Notes: generated from the sequence alone by a model not told the origin. Counted from the first letter of the stretch, positions 1-10,942 are shown. The stretch is 64,000 nt of DNA from Adenophora triphylla var. japonica (GCA_022495995.1 JAFEMH010001481.1:186001-250000); one strand, 5' to 3'. Made by a program: numbers and translations.

Positions 1-900
1 TAACGTAATGCAACTGCCATTTGTTCTTTGATCGAGACATCACGAGCCTCGTCAACTAACAAAGCAAATAATTCATCCCCAATATCACAAACAATTGTCT
101 TCGAGACAAAATGAGCAAAGGTAGAAATAATCTCCTTTTGGATTGTTGGAGATTTCAGAATGCAATTTACCGGAGCATTATCTAATATTACTCTAACTTC
201 TTCATTGTCTTCGCCCATAAGCACTAAAAGATGATGAAAGTTTCCTTTCATTAATGAACTCTTGGGCTCATCATGACCCCGGAAAGCAAGCCCTTGCCTT
301 AAGAGGTATCTAACAGCTTTCACCGAAGTTCGCAATCGAACGTAATAGTCCCTCTTAGTTTTCTTGTTCTTGTTTTCAATAGGAACATCAATATGAATTT
401 TCGTATTTAGTAAATCTTGAGCAGCCATGTAGCAATGATTATGAATATTATCATGGTTTTCCATAAGTTTTGTAAATCCATCCTTCTTGTTCCAATTCCT
501 ATAACCTTTTGTTACAAATGTTCCACCCCCCCCCTTGATCTCCATGCTGAGCCTTAAAAAGATAGCAATATAAATAATATGTTGCATGTTTATACTCACT
601 ATATTACAACCAATCAAACTCACCATACCAATCAACATTAAACCGACGTAGGAATTTATAAATTAATGATTGAGGAAAACTACTAAGGCGCGGTTGACAA
701 GGGCCTTTGAATAGGTAGGCTCTACGAACCATTTCAACCTCCTTAGGATTTCTAGCAAGGTGAGATAATGGTAATCTCAAACCCGGATCCGCCTCAATTC
801 TAAAAGAGTTATCATTTACTTGCGGTTGAAAAGAAATACCTCTAAGATTTCTTGTTGAACCATTTCAACATTGACAATATTATGATCAACTGCAGCCGAT
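1..900 (-). pseudogene. DUF4371 / TTF-type zinc-finger (ZMYM1-like) transposase-derived gene, 5' part, broken
   Basis: Read on the minus strand from about 810 down to the window edge, the translation matches the plant 'zinc finger MYM-type protein 1-like' family, which derives from hAT-type transposases. Visible stretches are RNPKEVEMVRRAYLFKGPCQ, a TTF-type segment with YYLYCYLFK, and the DUF4371 signature DELFALLVDEARDVSIKEQM at the left edge. The 3' half lies outside the window. Two lesions are visible. An in-frame TAA lies at about 604-606, just before the cysteine-bearing segment. A run of nine G (531-539 as C on the plus strand) shifts the frame: the segments on its two sides read in different frames. 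It is therefore a decayed copy and no function is expected. Family assignment is from remembered motifs; the two lesions are seen directly. Confidence 0.75.
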
Positions 901-1434
901 GGATCACATCGAGGGCTTTTGGAGAAGAATCCATGAAGATTAGACTGTTTACCTACCAAAAAATAATAACATAAATTGCTAAATAAATAATATCCTTAAT
1001 CAAATCAAAGATTTTTTTTTACAAATAATTCCATTTTAAATCAATATCTACCCAAATGACACTAGGAAAATTTTATGTACCAAAATGACCATTTTCTGTG
1101 AAGTCGGCATTGGCAATGTCGTTTTTGACCTGAAGTTGGCATTGCTAATGCTGACTTTAGTCGGTCCAAATGGAGGGTTAATTTCTGGCATGATTAGGGT
1201 TAATTTCTGGTTTAAGTGAAGTCGGCATTGGCAATACCGACTTCAACTAGGGTTTAAGTGAAGTCGGCATTGGCAATGCCGACTTCATGCCAACATAAAT
1301 TCAACTCACAGCCTCTTCTTTCTCATTCTTTCGTAGCCATTTTGAAGCTGATTTCCTTCTCCAATATTCTCATTCTTTCATAACCATTTTCTCTCCATTT
1401 CAATTTCAACCTTAACTATAATTAATGTAAAATA
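901..1434. other. Intergenic spacer with palindromic repeat modules
   Basis: No coding sequence recognised. The part from about 1098 to 1290 holds four copies (some diverged) of a short near-palindrome with core CGGCATTGGCAATGCCG, separated by spacers such as AGGGTTTAAGTGAA. The remainder is AT-rich. It lies between the DUF4371 pseudogene and an unrecognised ORF. Confidence 0.6.
1098..1290. repeat. Short palindromic repeats, CGGCATTGGCAATGCCG family
   Basis: Copies begin near 1102, 1133, 1221 and 1262. Each is almost self-complementary around a TTGGCAA centre. The last copy is the most perfect; others carry transitions (for example GCAATACCGAC). A related series with core CGGTATTGGTAGTGCCG occurs at 1918-2010, differing mostly by C/T and A/G transitions, so the two series look like one family. 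Confidence 0.6.
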
Positions 1435-1788
1435 TTATACCTGTTCCACCCTGTCATATTGTTTGCATTTCTCCTTGATCGTTCTCAACGGATAATATGT
1501 ACCCTCTGCAGTGAGATAGTCCATTGCAGAAAGCCATGGTTTGCCCTGGAAATCTTCATCCTCCACCGACTCTTCAAGCTTTCTACTTATGGCCTCTTGG
1601 GTCGACTGAGGGGGTCCCCGAGAGACATGAGCTTTTCCGGAGTGATGCTGAGGCACGTCGGACTGTGCGACACCAGCGGGACCAGGTATGATATGAGGCG
1701 GTGGAGATTCTAACTCGTTCGATTTGAGAGGGATTAGATTGAAGATTGGAGGTTTGACCAGGATGACAAGGAAGAGGTTGTCATCCAC
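1435..1788 (-). CDS. Unrecognised ORF, possibly a 5' exon
   Basis: An open frame of 117 codons. It contains proline-rich segments and a C-terminal part with AMDYLTAEGTYYPLRTIKEK. It ends in Q followed by GTATAAT, which could be a splice donor. I do not recognise the family and find no convincing downstream exon before the palindromic repeats at 1290. The listed start is an ATG, but a second upstream ATG at about 1815 is in another frame. It could be a fragment related to the neighbouring plant-mobile-domain gene or a chance ORF. Confidence 0.2.
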   Translation of the reverse strand: MDDNLFLVILVKPPIFNLIPLKSNELESPPPHIIPGPAGVAQSDVPQHHSGKAHVSRGPPQSTQEAISRKLEESVEDEDFQGKPWLSAMDYLTAEGTYYPLRTIKEKCKQYDRVEQV

Positions 1789-1907
1789 GATACCAGCGAG
1801 GGAGGGATGGATCCATTTTGACAGTTATAAATCTTGTTTTGAGAGAGATGGATGAATTAGTTTTTGAGGTCACCGAAACTTTTAAAGGGTAAGTATTCTG
1901 AATAAAT

Positions 1908-2012
1908 TTTTTCCAAAAACGGTATTGGTAGTGCCGTAGATGAAAACGGTATTGGTAGTGCCATTTTTTACTGTTCTGATAAAAACAGTATTGGTATTCC
2001 CGTTTTTGAAAG
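1908..2012. repeat. Short palindromic repeats, CGGTATTGGTAGTGCCG family
   Basis: Three copies (near 1918, 1947 and 1985) of a 20-bp imperfect palindrome, the third diverged (CAGTATTGGTATTCCCG). Pairing in an RNA copy would use several G-U pairs. The core resembles the 1098-1290 series. Confidence 0.55.
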
Positions 2013-2244
2013 TTCTGATAAATATATATTTTTGGACTGATGTCTTAATGAGAGTCAATGTGGCCATTTATTTGAGTTATTCATGTAACTTTTTGGGCAT
2101 ATTTTGTGATGAACTTCCATGTCAATATTTGGGGTCTAAATTTATTCCAAAAATTCCACAAAATATCCATTTTATTTATAGACATATAAATACTACATCA
2201 ATCCAAATATTTATTGACCACATCCCGGTCAAATAGGAAATCCG

Positions 2245-4662
2245 TCAGGGATATGCAGATGGGGTGTAATTGTTAGGAGGATTACGTGGCCTATCACTTC
2301 TCCTAGGCACAAGGCGAGAAAATACACGACCTATTCGTGATGTGTTAGTTTGACGAGATGACGATGGTACCTGAGTAGGGTCTGTGTGACCAAAAGGTGT
2401 AGCCTCCGTAAGCGACATCGGAGGTAGAATTGGAGTATAATCCATTTGAACGCTTCGCCTTCCACTCCCACTCCCAGAACCATACGATGTGAAACCCGTC
2501 CCTAGAGGTAGACTTGGAGCATAGTCAACGCATCTTCTTCGACTTTCACTCCCCGAAGCATATGATGCAAAACCTAAATTTGGAGGGGGAGTTGGAGTAT
2601 AATCCATCTGTGTACGAGAGAATCCATAGTTTCCTGCCTGGGAGAAAGCGTCATGTCCGGTAAATGTGTTTGGATCCTCGTTATCTCCGCCCTCATCATT
2701 CCCTTCCTCGCCATTGTCCCCCTCATTCGCTGCCTCCTTAAAATGTACCTCTGGATCATCCTGCACATGTTGAGCACGTCTACGAACCCGGTTTCGTCTC
2801 TGTGGCACCCCTAGAACACGATCTACTAGTGGTGGGGAAGTTTGGAGGGCATCCAGTCGTTTCTGCAGTCTAATAGATGATAAGGATTGTCTGATGACAC
2901 CACGGGTAACATATAGGTTTTGTGAGCGTATGCCGTATCCCTCTACCTCAGATATGGCATTCTCGTTGGATATGTACGCGCACCGAAGGTTTTAAATCTG
3001 TTGAAAATAATAAAGAAGGAATAAATTATAACGATAAGATAAAATGGTAAAAAAATAAAAATGAACTAAAGTAAATATGTACTATTTAGCTTACCAAACC
3101 CTCATAACGACTAGCATGCGCCCTGTACCCCTCATCCTCTACAACATTTGGATTCTGGATCAATAACCGTGTAATTCTATAGTACCATAACATATAAGAA
3201 TGTGTGTAATTTACATCCTCGATACCATATTGCCCATCCACCACCAAATTAGCCCGTTGATTCCACATTCCTATGTATGCTATGTGGAAATCATGCCAAT
3301 TAACTTCTGATCGACCTCGTCGGTCAAGTCCATGCAGGTACTCACTCGTGTTATGTGGGTCAGGGATACTCTGTAACATCCCGAACTGCCTCATTACTCG
3401 ATCAGGAAGGTGCCACTCAACCCTATCAAAGCAAATGAGGGGCACCTTCGCTCTCCGTATAGCCTGTCCCTGGAAGCAATATGCTGAACCCTGGACACTT
3501 AAGTACGGCTGCCACTCAACCTGAACATCAGTCAAATACGCCAGCTGATCTCGGTATCCACGCAAGTTGTGGACGGTAAGATGCGTAAATGATAAGGGAC
3601 CTTGCCACCTACATATGGAGCAATTTGACATACAAATTATTGTGTAATAATCAAAATCAAGTACATAAAATATTATGTGAATTTAAAATGAATTTATTTT
3701 AAAATACCTGCAACCATATGGCAATAATGCATCCTGAAGAATGACATCTCCACGTGTCCTTGCGGGTCGTGCACACAACAACCGTTCCCAAGCCCAAAGC
3801 TAAAAAAAACATAAAGAAAATATTTAGTGTCACGTACAAAACATATTTTCTTCAATAGAATAATATAAGCAAATATAATTGACATAGTTGTACAATTGTT
3901 AAGAATCCAGCACAACATTTCGCATCGGGCTTTGTCGCTACACACAAGTCCCGATATAAAAAGGCTAACGTTGCACTACCCCAACTGTAGTTCCCAATCG
4001 TGTCAACGTTCTTAAGCAGCTGGAGGTACATCGCTCACTAAGATATTACTCGTGTCCGGCATCAAATATGACCCTAAGCATATCAAAATATAAGCCCGAG
4101 AATACTGATTAACCAATTCGGGCGGGGCATTTGCAGGAAGCTCCTCCCACCGAGTCAGTTGGTCTATAATCCAGTTAATAGACAATCTACCACCCTTCAA
4201 GTCTGATTCTAGTGGTTGAATTCCTAGTAATTCGTGGCATAATTGACACCATTTCAATTTATGTATATTGGTTCGGGAACTAATCACAGGATCCCCGTCT
4301 ATAGGAAGGCCACATAATATGCCAAAATCCTGAAGGGTGATGGTCATCTCCCCAACCGGCAAATGAATTGTGTGCGTCTCTGGACGCCATCTCTCAACCA
4401 AAGCCTCTAACAAATGCCAGTCGTATTTGAAATGACCTAGTTTATAAACACCGTAGAATCCAACATCTAAAAGTTTCCTCCGTATCCTAACATCCAACTT
4501 TATAGGAAGTTCCGGACCGCGCCTAAATCTAATAGTCTCAACTTCTTGTTGAGCCCAAATATAACTTGAACGGTGTTTATCTTGCAATTTTAATACGGAG
4601 GGGTCTAACGGCCCGGGATCAACAAATGCTTGGTTATCATGATATTGGTCCATCTGAAACAA
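2245..4662 (-). pseudogene. Plant mobile domain (PMD) protein, serine/threonine phosphatase 7 long form-like, frameshifted
   Basis: Exons on the minus strand: about 4662-3890, 3799-3708, 3608-3095 and 2997-2245. The first encodes the PMD start (LDVGFYGVYKLGHFKYDWHL, then GEMTITLQDFGILCGLPIDG), the second LWAWERLLCARPARTRGDV, the third PLSFTHLTVHNLRGYRDQLA and HLPDRVMRQFGMLQSIPDPH, the last a low-complexity Ser/Gly/Pro tail ending in a normal stop. PMD proteins of the MAIN/MAIL group act in transposon silencing and genome stability, and the domain is also carried by transposons. One reading-frame shift lies near 4025-4035: upstream the frame ends at TAA (4012), while GNYSWGSATLAFLYRDLC continues in another frame. 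The presumed acceptor before exon four is followed at once by an in-phase TAA. It is therefore probably non-functional, unless splicing differs from my model. Confidence 0.75.
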
Positions 4663-4856
4663 ACAATAAAACTATTAAACTAAAATTCAGTGAAAAAAGA
4701 GGCTGGCCCGTTAAATATTTAACTGAAAAAGGGCAATTTTCTGACAGTTTAGTTAAGTTTTTGACAGAAAATGGCATTTTTTTTTTGACAAAAAGACACA
4801 ACTGTTAATTATTAAACTATAAGTCAGTAAAAAAGACCCTTCTCGTTAAATATATT
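4663..4856. other. Short AT-rich spacer
   Basis: No gene seen. It contains short direct repeats of the type GACAGTTTAGTTAAG / GACAAAAAG and separates the PMD gene start from the F-box gene end. Confidence 0.4.
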
Positions 4857-6206
4857 CTATGACTTTGTTATCTTCAATTTTATGCACCCCCTTACCTCAA
4901 TCGTTTTCAGTGTCCGAGATAAACAAATTGGTGGGAGTATCGGAGGCACAAACTCGAAGTCTCCAATTAAGATAGCAAGCAAAGATTCTACTTTGATAAA
5001 CAAAACTTCTAAGGGCAGTGACTTCACCAACATTGGGATCAGAATCTTCCATCCACATGAATTACTGATGACGAGCTCTAGCTTTTTCACCCGATTAAAT
5101 TCTGGTAGGCGATCTTGATGAGTGAATGCAAGTGCCTACGAATAAAGAGCAAACATGAAAAGAAAAGAAAAAAGCACCACACAAACAAGAAATATCAAGA
5201 AATACTTTCTAGTACATCATTGCTTGTATTTTCTTACCAACACCATAGGGGCGGACAAAGATACCGAAAGAGCTTTTGCTACCCCCGAAAGAAGCTTTAT
5301 TGCTCTCTCACCATCCTCCGGTGCAATCGGATCAGAATCTTCGTTGTCGATCGACAGTTGTGTCCCAACTAAAACCTTCGCTTCAGAAAGGTTTGGGTGA
5401 ACGTTGAAGCTGTAGGCTAGAATTCCATCTTCCCTGAGAGATATTTTCTCAAGGTTAGGGGCATTAATCACAACAAGAATTGCATCCACCGGCCAAGATG
5501 GATTGTAATTGGATGAGAATGAAAATGTCTTCAAAGAATGTGAGCTGATATTAAAAGTACAGCTCACAATACCATTAGGAGACCAATGCCTTGCTATTGT
5601 GGTTTCTATGGACAGTTGTTGCAGATTCGGGAGTTCAGAGAATAGGGTTGAGACCAATCTTTCATATAGATGAGTATCAAAAATGGTGAGATGCAATACG
5701 ACGAGATTTGGAAACTTACGCCCAGACATTTTGAGTAAGCATCTGGACTAAAAATGAAGAACTTCCAGAGTATCGCAAGCCCTAAGAACAAAAGGGATCA
5801 AACTGTTAGTTCCCGCGAGATGAATGAAGCGGAGATCGATAATCTTGACATTCTTGGAACGAGCAATGTCTACCCAGTGTCTAATGTCAGTCCTATATTC
5901 CCAATCAAAATTTCTCGATTTGAGTGAGAAACGTTGTATAATTGAAGAGTCGTTCTGCTGTAAAAGCCTGTCAACCATCTTCACAAAACGGAAATTCGAA
6001 GAAGGTCGATAGCTTGGAGCGAGTCCATGAAATTTTCTTTCATTATTCAGATCGATAACTTCGAGCGACTTCATAAGTCTATACCATCTCTTTGACAACG
6101 TGGAGAACGCTACGGCTTTCTCCGTGGGGAGGAAACTGGCTACGTGGAGAAGAAGGTCGTCGGACAAATTGTCCATGTTCGTGATCGTTCTTGAATTATC
6201 TTGCAA
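4857..6206 (-). pseudogene. F-box/LRR-repeat protein gene with one in-frame TAG
   Basis: The model is complement(4857-5135, 5238-6206). The N-terminus holds an F-box (MDNLSDDLLLHVASFLPTEK, then STLSKRWYRLMKSLEV). Leucine-rich segments follow: FPNLVVLHLTIFDTHLYERL, LPNLQQLSIETT, APNLEKISL, and in exon two RVKKLELVISNSCGWKILI and LKTIEVRGC. The intron has a clean GTAAG donor and GTAG acceptor in phase 0. F-box proteins of this kind are substrate receptors of SCF ubiquitin ligases. A single TAG (5748-5750) interrupts the frame between LEVLHF and SRCLLKMSGRKFPNL; both sides are in the same frame. Without it the protein would have about 415 residues. The gene may be a recent pseudogene, a truncated allele or a sequencing error. 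An alternative start is the in-frame ATG 30 bases downstream, directly before the F-box. Confidence 0.8.
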
Positions 6207-7088
6207 ACCCTAGTTTTTGAATTTGGAAGGGGGGGGGAATGGCACTCAGTTTCAGTTTTTTGAATTTGGGGTAAATGGCGACGAGTTAAATATTCTTATT
6301 ACCCTCAACTAATTCATTCTGCTATACACCACCACGACCTCACCAAAACCATAAAAAATCAAATTATATCCACAAATCTGTTCAAAAGCCCCAATTATGT
6401 CGAATAACTAAGAAAAAACCCTAAATATGTCAAAAGCCCTTGAGATCCAAATATGTCATATCGACAATTGTGAAAATAATTGTCAGTTATATATAAGAGC
6501 ACTCACCCGTTTCATTAGTATGAGATACCCAAAAACAAATTCTTCCTGATTGGACCCAAAACGAACAATATTATACTAATGTGGAGAATGGCGGTGGTGA
6601 TCGCGATCCTAACAAGTAATATCAAAGCCGTGGTTCGGATGGGTCCGACTAGGTGAATCGTGTGTGCAATTATGTGTGGGATTCCCCTTGTGTGACATTG
6701 AGAATGGAGTCTTACAATCGAAAGGCATTATCAGGTGAAGCGACCCGTAGATCATAACGGCGGTAGATACAAGCTTTAGCTAGATATGGGCAGAGGAGAC
6801 ACTACGGGCAATAGAATGCCCATTCAAGGAAAAAGCACTAATGGAATGTTCTAGTTTGAGTCCCCATTCCATTAGCGTATAACAGATTTTAGGAAAATTA
6901 ATTGATTGCATTTTCTTATATAAGGGGGAATTTTTCTCAGAGAGGAACACAATTTTCTTCTCAAACTTCTCTAAGCTGCAACATGTTCATTAGAAAATTT
7001 ATTGGGAAAAGAAAATTGAGATAACATGAAACCTCCAATGTTCTGTGCTATACATTTCTCAAAAAAAAAAAAATAATAAATAAAAATA
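6207..7088. other. Intergenic sequence, no gene recognised
   Basis: Starts with the upstream region of the F-box gene, including a run of G at about 6229-6237. The part 6540-6850 is less AT-rich and has scattered short ORFs without recognisable similarity. A poly-A tract lies near 7060. Confidence 0.4.
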
Positions 7089-7335
7089 TCCTTCTGTCCC
7101 TAATGAATGTCCAAATTTCAGTTTAAGGGACATTTTGGAAATCTCTATTTTTTATACAATTTAGTGGCAACAATTCATATACATTCTTGTAATCCTCTTT
7201 TCAAACATTTTGCTTTGAAAGTATAACGAGACTAGTGAAAAAAATTGGTAAAGAAACATTTAGGGACAAAAAAATGACATTTATTTTGGGGCAAAAATTT
7301 CTTGAAAATGGACATTCATTTAAGGACAAAGGGAG
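7089..7335. mobile_element. Stowaway-like MITE
   Basis: The ends are inverted repeats. The left end reads CTTCTGTCCCTAATGAATGTCC, and the right end read in reverse gives CTCCCTTTGTCCTTAAATGAATGTCC. A TA precedes the left end; the right flank is TG, so the TA duplication is diverged. Stowaway elements are non-autonomous Tc1/mariner derivatives. Confidence 0.6.
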
Positions 7336-8317
7336 TGATTGAAAAGGATCATCACTCATATATAGCCCTTAAGACACAGAAAGTGGCAGCATCATTATCA
7401 GATCAGCTTTTCGTTTCATCAGAAATTCAAGTCAGGTTAGGCGGAAGAATTAGAAGAACAAAATTCAAAATCCGTAAATCAGAAATTTGAGGCAACATGA
7501 CTCGTATAATTATCTCCGATTCGAAATCTGATTTTGCAGGGGATGAAATTGATCATTCCGTGCTCAAATACGCGTGATCAAAAACCATCCAGATGAGCGA
7601 CTAGCTAGCCTGATGACTACCGTATTAATTCTTCTCATTCGAAATCGATTATTTTTCTAATTAAGATTTGAGCAAATGAGCAATGGCTTCTTCTTCTTCA
7701 CACACATTCCACAAATTCACACAGGAAAACACACACAGTGAAGGGAGAGAGAGAGAGAGAGAAAGACGTACCAAAAGTGAAGGGAGAGAGAGAAAGACGT
7801 ACCTAAATCAAGCTAGCAGAAAGTCTTAGGCAACGGCAGCGGCGGCGCTCGTCAACAGGCGTCAGGGACTGATCAATCTGCAGCTAGCAGATCTAGGGCA
7901 GTGTTGGAGCTTGGGAGACAGGGATAGATGGGGGAAGAGGGGGAGTAAGAAGGATGGAGTGAGAAGGAGTGGAAGAGGAGGAGGAGGAGGGAGGAGGGTA
8001 AGGGGCGGCATAGGGTGGTGGTGGGAGAGGGGAGTGGAGTGGAAGAGATGTAGGAGGGGAAATGGGTGGAATAGCTGATGGTGAGACGGAGTGACGGGAA
8101 GATGATGAATTTAGTTTTTAGTTTTTAGTCATGGTAGTTTCAGCTTTAATACTTTTGCCCTTATAAATTTAACTATACAATAAAATTGCCGCTTCATCGC
8201 CATGTAGGATGGAAGATGTCAGGTAGGTGCCGGTTCAGATGAAGTTAACGGTGAGTTTAACGCCTGTTAACTGGAGGGACTAAATTATCCTTAAAACGTT
8301 AGGTTAGGGATTCTTAA
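7336..8317. other. Intergenic, with GA- and G-rich purine tracts
   Basis: No gene recognised. A short duplicated block (GA microsatellite plus AAAGACGTACC) lies at 7741-7803. A purine-rich tract of GGA/GGAG repeats spans about 7915-8100 on the plus strand. The rest is plain AT-rich sequence. Confidence 0.4.
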
Positions 8318-8515
8318 GACTATCTCCAACACCACGTCATTTTCATGCGCCATCGCCAAATTGGCGAAAAATTCAGCTCCAACAACGACGCCATCTTCAA
8401 CGCCAAATTAGCGTTGCCACTTCCATGCGCCAAATCTGGCGCACAAAATTGTTTGCGCCATCCGAGTTTTTTTTTTACCCAAGATCTTGAAGTAAAAGGT
8501 TATGGGGAAGGAGAA

Positions 8516-8869
8516 TGATAGCGAAACAAGGGTTATGAGAATTAAGACCGAACGGAATTGAAACAAGACGGGATTGAAACCCTAATAATTGCACAACGGC
8601 AAATTTAATTTTTATTAATCAAACTCTGATTTTCGGATTACAACTTTGAGGCTATTTTATAGCACTTATAAAACTTAGAAAACAAGAAATATCATCCTAA
8701 AATAAAGCCTAACCTATAAGGTAACCTAATAGAAGTCTAAAACTACTAAATCAATGCTAAATCTACTCTAAAATCTCTTATAATCATCCTACTACATTTA
8801 ATTCCGAAAATACTAATAAATAACAATTAATTAAAATAAAACTCATATTTATCCCATCATACTGCATCA
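8516..8869 (-). repeat. 3' LTR of the TR-GAG element
   Basis: 354 bp, apparently identical to 9734-10087. On the element strand it follows the purine tract that would prime plus-strand synthesis. Confidence 0.88.
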
Positions 8870-9186
8870 TTCTCCTCTTCTTAGAAAAATTCGACCTCGA
8901 ATTTGAGTCGTTGCTCTTCGGAAATACCTCTGAAAACTTAAGCTTCAAACGTCTTCGAACTGTATACTTAGTAGCACTTCTCATCACATCCATCCAATCT
9001 GTCCATCCGTTTACTAAAAAACTCTCAATGAATAAACCTTTGAAGAACCCAGATTGCGAAATAAACGGAACTTCAACATAAAAGGGATCCTCATAACAAT
9101 AAGAACCAAAAATACCTCCTTTCAGTAAAATAGATGAACCCAGAAAATCACAACCTCGCTCCCGTGTTCGGTGCAACACAATGGCT

Positions 9187-9706
9187 TCATGGGTCAAAAC
9201 CCTCAATATCATCTTCATAATTATCGTCATCAAAGATTGGTGGTTTTGACCAATCAATGACAACGTCGAAACCCGTTGAATCAACAAAGCAATCCACGGG
9301 AACAGGATTCAATCGGTCACAAAACTCGTCAAGAGTCAGAGGATCGGCCTCTCTCTTGCACTCAAGTTCTTGATCACGATCGAAAGGATAGATATCCTCA
9401 TCATCATCGGACCGCGAGATCCGACTTCGAGCCCTCTTCATCGACGATACGTGCGAATCGGAAGTCCTCCAACTGCGCTAGTTGTCGTTGGATTCGTCGA
9501 CCCTCCACCCGATCAAAGTATCTTTGGAGTTCTCGAATCTCGGAACGCAACAAACGAAGTTTGAGATCTTGAATCTTTCTTCGCAGTTCGTCCTTCTTGA
9601 TTTCATATAGTTCACGTTCGTGATGGGGATCGTATTCCTGGGGATTCGCTGCACGAACCCTACTACGAACACCATGAACACCACGACCACGCCTTCGTTC
9701 AGCCAT
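9187..9706 (-). pseudogene. gag-like ORFs of the TR-GAG element
   Basis: A first frame starts at the ATG at 9706 (MAERRRGRGVHGV) shortly after the primer-binding site. It continues with a charged, probably coiled-coil region (ELYEIKKDELRRKIQDLKLR, LRSEIRELQRYF) and ends at 9404. A second frame overlaps it and carries an acidic stretch (CDRLNPVPVDCFVD, DWSKPPIFDDDNYEDD) down to 9187. A third frame continues to 8784 (GSSILLKGGIFGS). The layout suggests one gag-derived protein split by frame changes. No capsid zinc knuckle is seen. The assignment as gag rests on position and composition. Confidence 0.5.
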
Positions 9707-9733
9707 CAAAACAACCAGGGCTCTGATACCAAA

Positions 9734-10087
9734 TGATAGCGAAACAAGGGTTATGAGAATTAAGACCGAACGGAATTGAAACAAGACGGGATTGAAACCC
9801 TAATAATTGCACAACGGCAAATTTAATTTTTATTAATCAAACTCTGATTTTCGGATTACAACTTTGAGGCTATTTTATAGCACTTATAAAACTTAGAAAA
9901 CAAGAAATATCATCCTAAAATAAAGCCTAACCTATAAGGTAACCTAATAGAAGTCTAAAACTACTAAATCAATGCTAAATCTACTCTAAAATCTCTTATA
10001 ATCATCCTACTACATTTAATTCCGAAAATACTAATAAATAACAATTAATTAAAATAAAACTCATATTTATCCCATCATACTGCATCA
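9734..10087 (-). repeat. 5' LTR of the TR-GAG element
   Basis: 354 bp, directly followed on the minus strand by TTT and the primer-binding site GGTATCAGAGC. Confidence 0.88.
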
Positions 10088-10113
10088 GAGAAGGAGATTT
10101 ACCTTGATTTAGG

Positions 10114-10163
10114 TCTGATGGTGGTGGTGGCGGCGGCGGCGGCGGCGATGCCATTTCTTCATC

Positions 10164-10220
<57 letters not shown>
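10114..10220. repeat. GGT/GGC and CT microsatellites
   Basis: A GGT-then-GGC triplet run at about 10119-10147 is followed by a long (CT)n run at 10168-10220, just right of the TR-GAG element. Confidence 0.85.
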
Positions 10221-10222
<2 letters not shown>

Positions 10223-10942
10223 TTCAACGATTAAAAGTGGGTATGGTTTTTTTTTTCTTTCTGTTTTTCCTTTTCATTCTTTCTATTCCTTTCTTTTTTT
10301 TTATTTTATTACTTTTGAAAATGGTGTTAATTAATTTATTCTGTTATTTATTTTTTGTGTGTTATTTTATTATTAATAATTTTATATTTTTTGATGTTAT
10401 AAATATTGTATTGATTTTATTTTTAAATTTATTACATTAAAAGAGTGAGAAATTAAAATAAAGGGAAATTATATTTTTTGATGTTATAAATATTGTATTG
10501 ATTTTTATTTTATTATTAATAATTTTATATTTTTTGTGTGTTATTTTATTATTAATAATTTTATAGTTATTAATTGTCTTATTTAAGTTTTATAGCATAT
10601 TATTTAATATAATGTAATTTGAATAATATTAAATATGATTAATAAAAAACATTTTAATTAAATGAAATAATAAGCATATACTGTAAAGATTCTTATTTGG
10701 TGCAAAATTTGAAGCAAGCTGTTGGAGATGGTGTAAGATATTTGGTGCTAAAATTGCACCATTTTGGTGTTTTAGTGCAAAATTTGAAGTAAACTGTTGG
10801 AGATGGTCTAAGTAAAAAAAAAAAATTGTTTGCTGACTAAAAGGTAAAACTTTAAAGTACTTTGTACTTTTCTCAAAATAAATGTTTGAAAGAAACAACA
10901 AAAGAAAAGAATGATTAACAATAATTGATCAGTGTTTTTTCT

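Larger units (their letters stand above)
8516..10087 (-). mobile_element. TR-GAG-type non-autonomous LTR retrotransposon, 1572 bp, with identical LTRs
   Basis: Two 354-bp direct repeats (8516-8869 and 9734-10087) flank an internal region of 864 bp. By eye I found no difference between them. They begin TGATGC and end CTATCA on the minus strand. A 5-bp target duplication GAGAA flanks the element (8511-8515, 10088-10092). On the minus strand the 5' LTR is followed by GGTATCAGAGC, the usual primer-binding site for initiator tRNA-Met. The 3' LTR is preceded by the purine tract AAGAAGAGGAGA. The internal part encodes a basic gag-like N-terminus and no protease, reverse transcriptase or integrase. 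It fits TR-GAG elements, which must use proteins of a partner element. Identical LTRs imply very recent insertion. Confidence 0.88.
8318..10808. mobile_element. PIF/Harbinger-like non-autonomous element (host of the LTR element at 8516)
   Basis: The left terminus GACTATCTCCAACACC and the right terminus GTTGGAGATGGTC are inverted repeats, each flanked by TAA (8315-8317 and 10809-10811), the target duplication typical of PIF/Harbinger. Without the inserted LTR element (8516-10087) it would be about 0.9 kb. A second GTTGGAGATGGTGTAA end lies inside at 10719-10734, so the right end may be duplicated or two elements may be nested. No transposase is visible. Confidence 0.5.
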
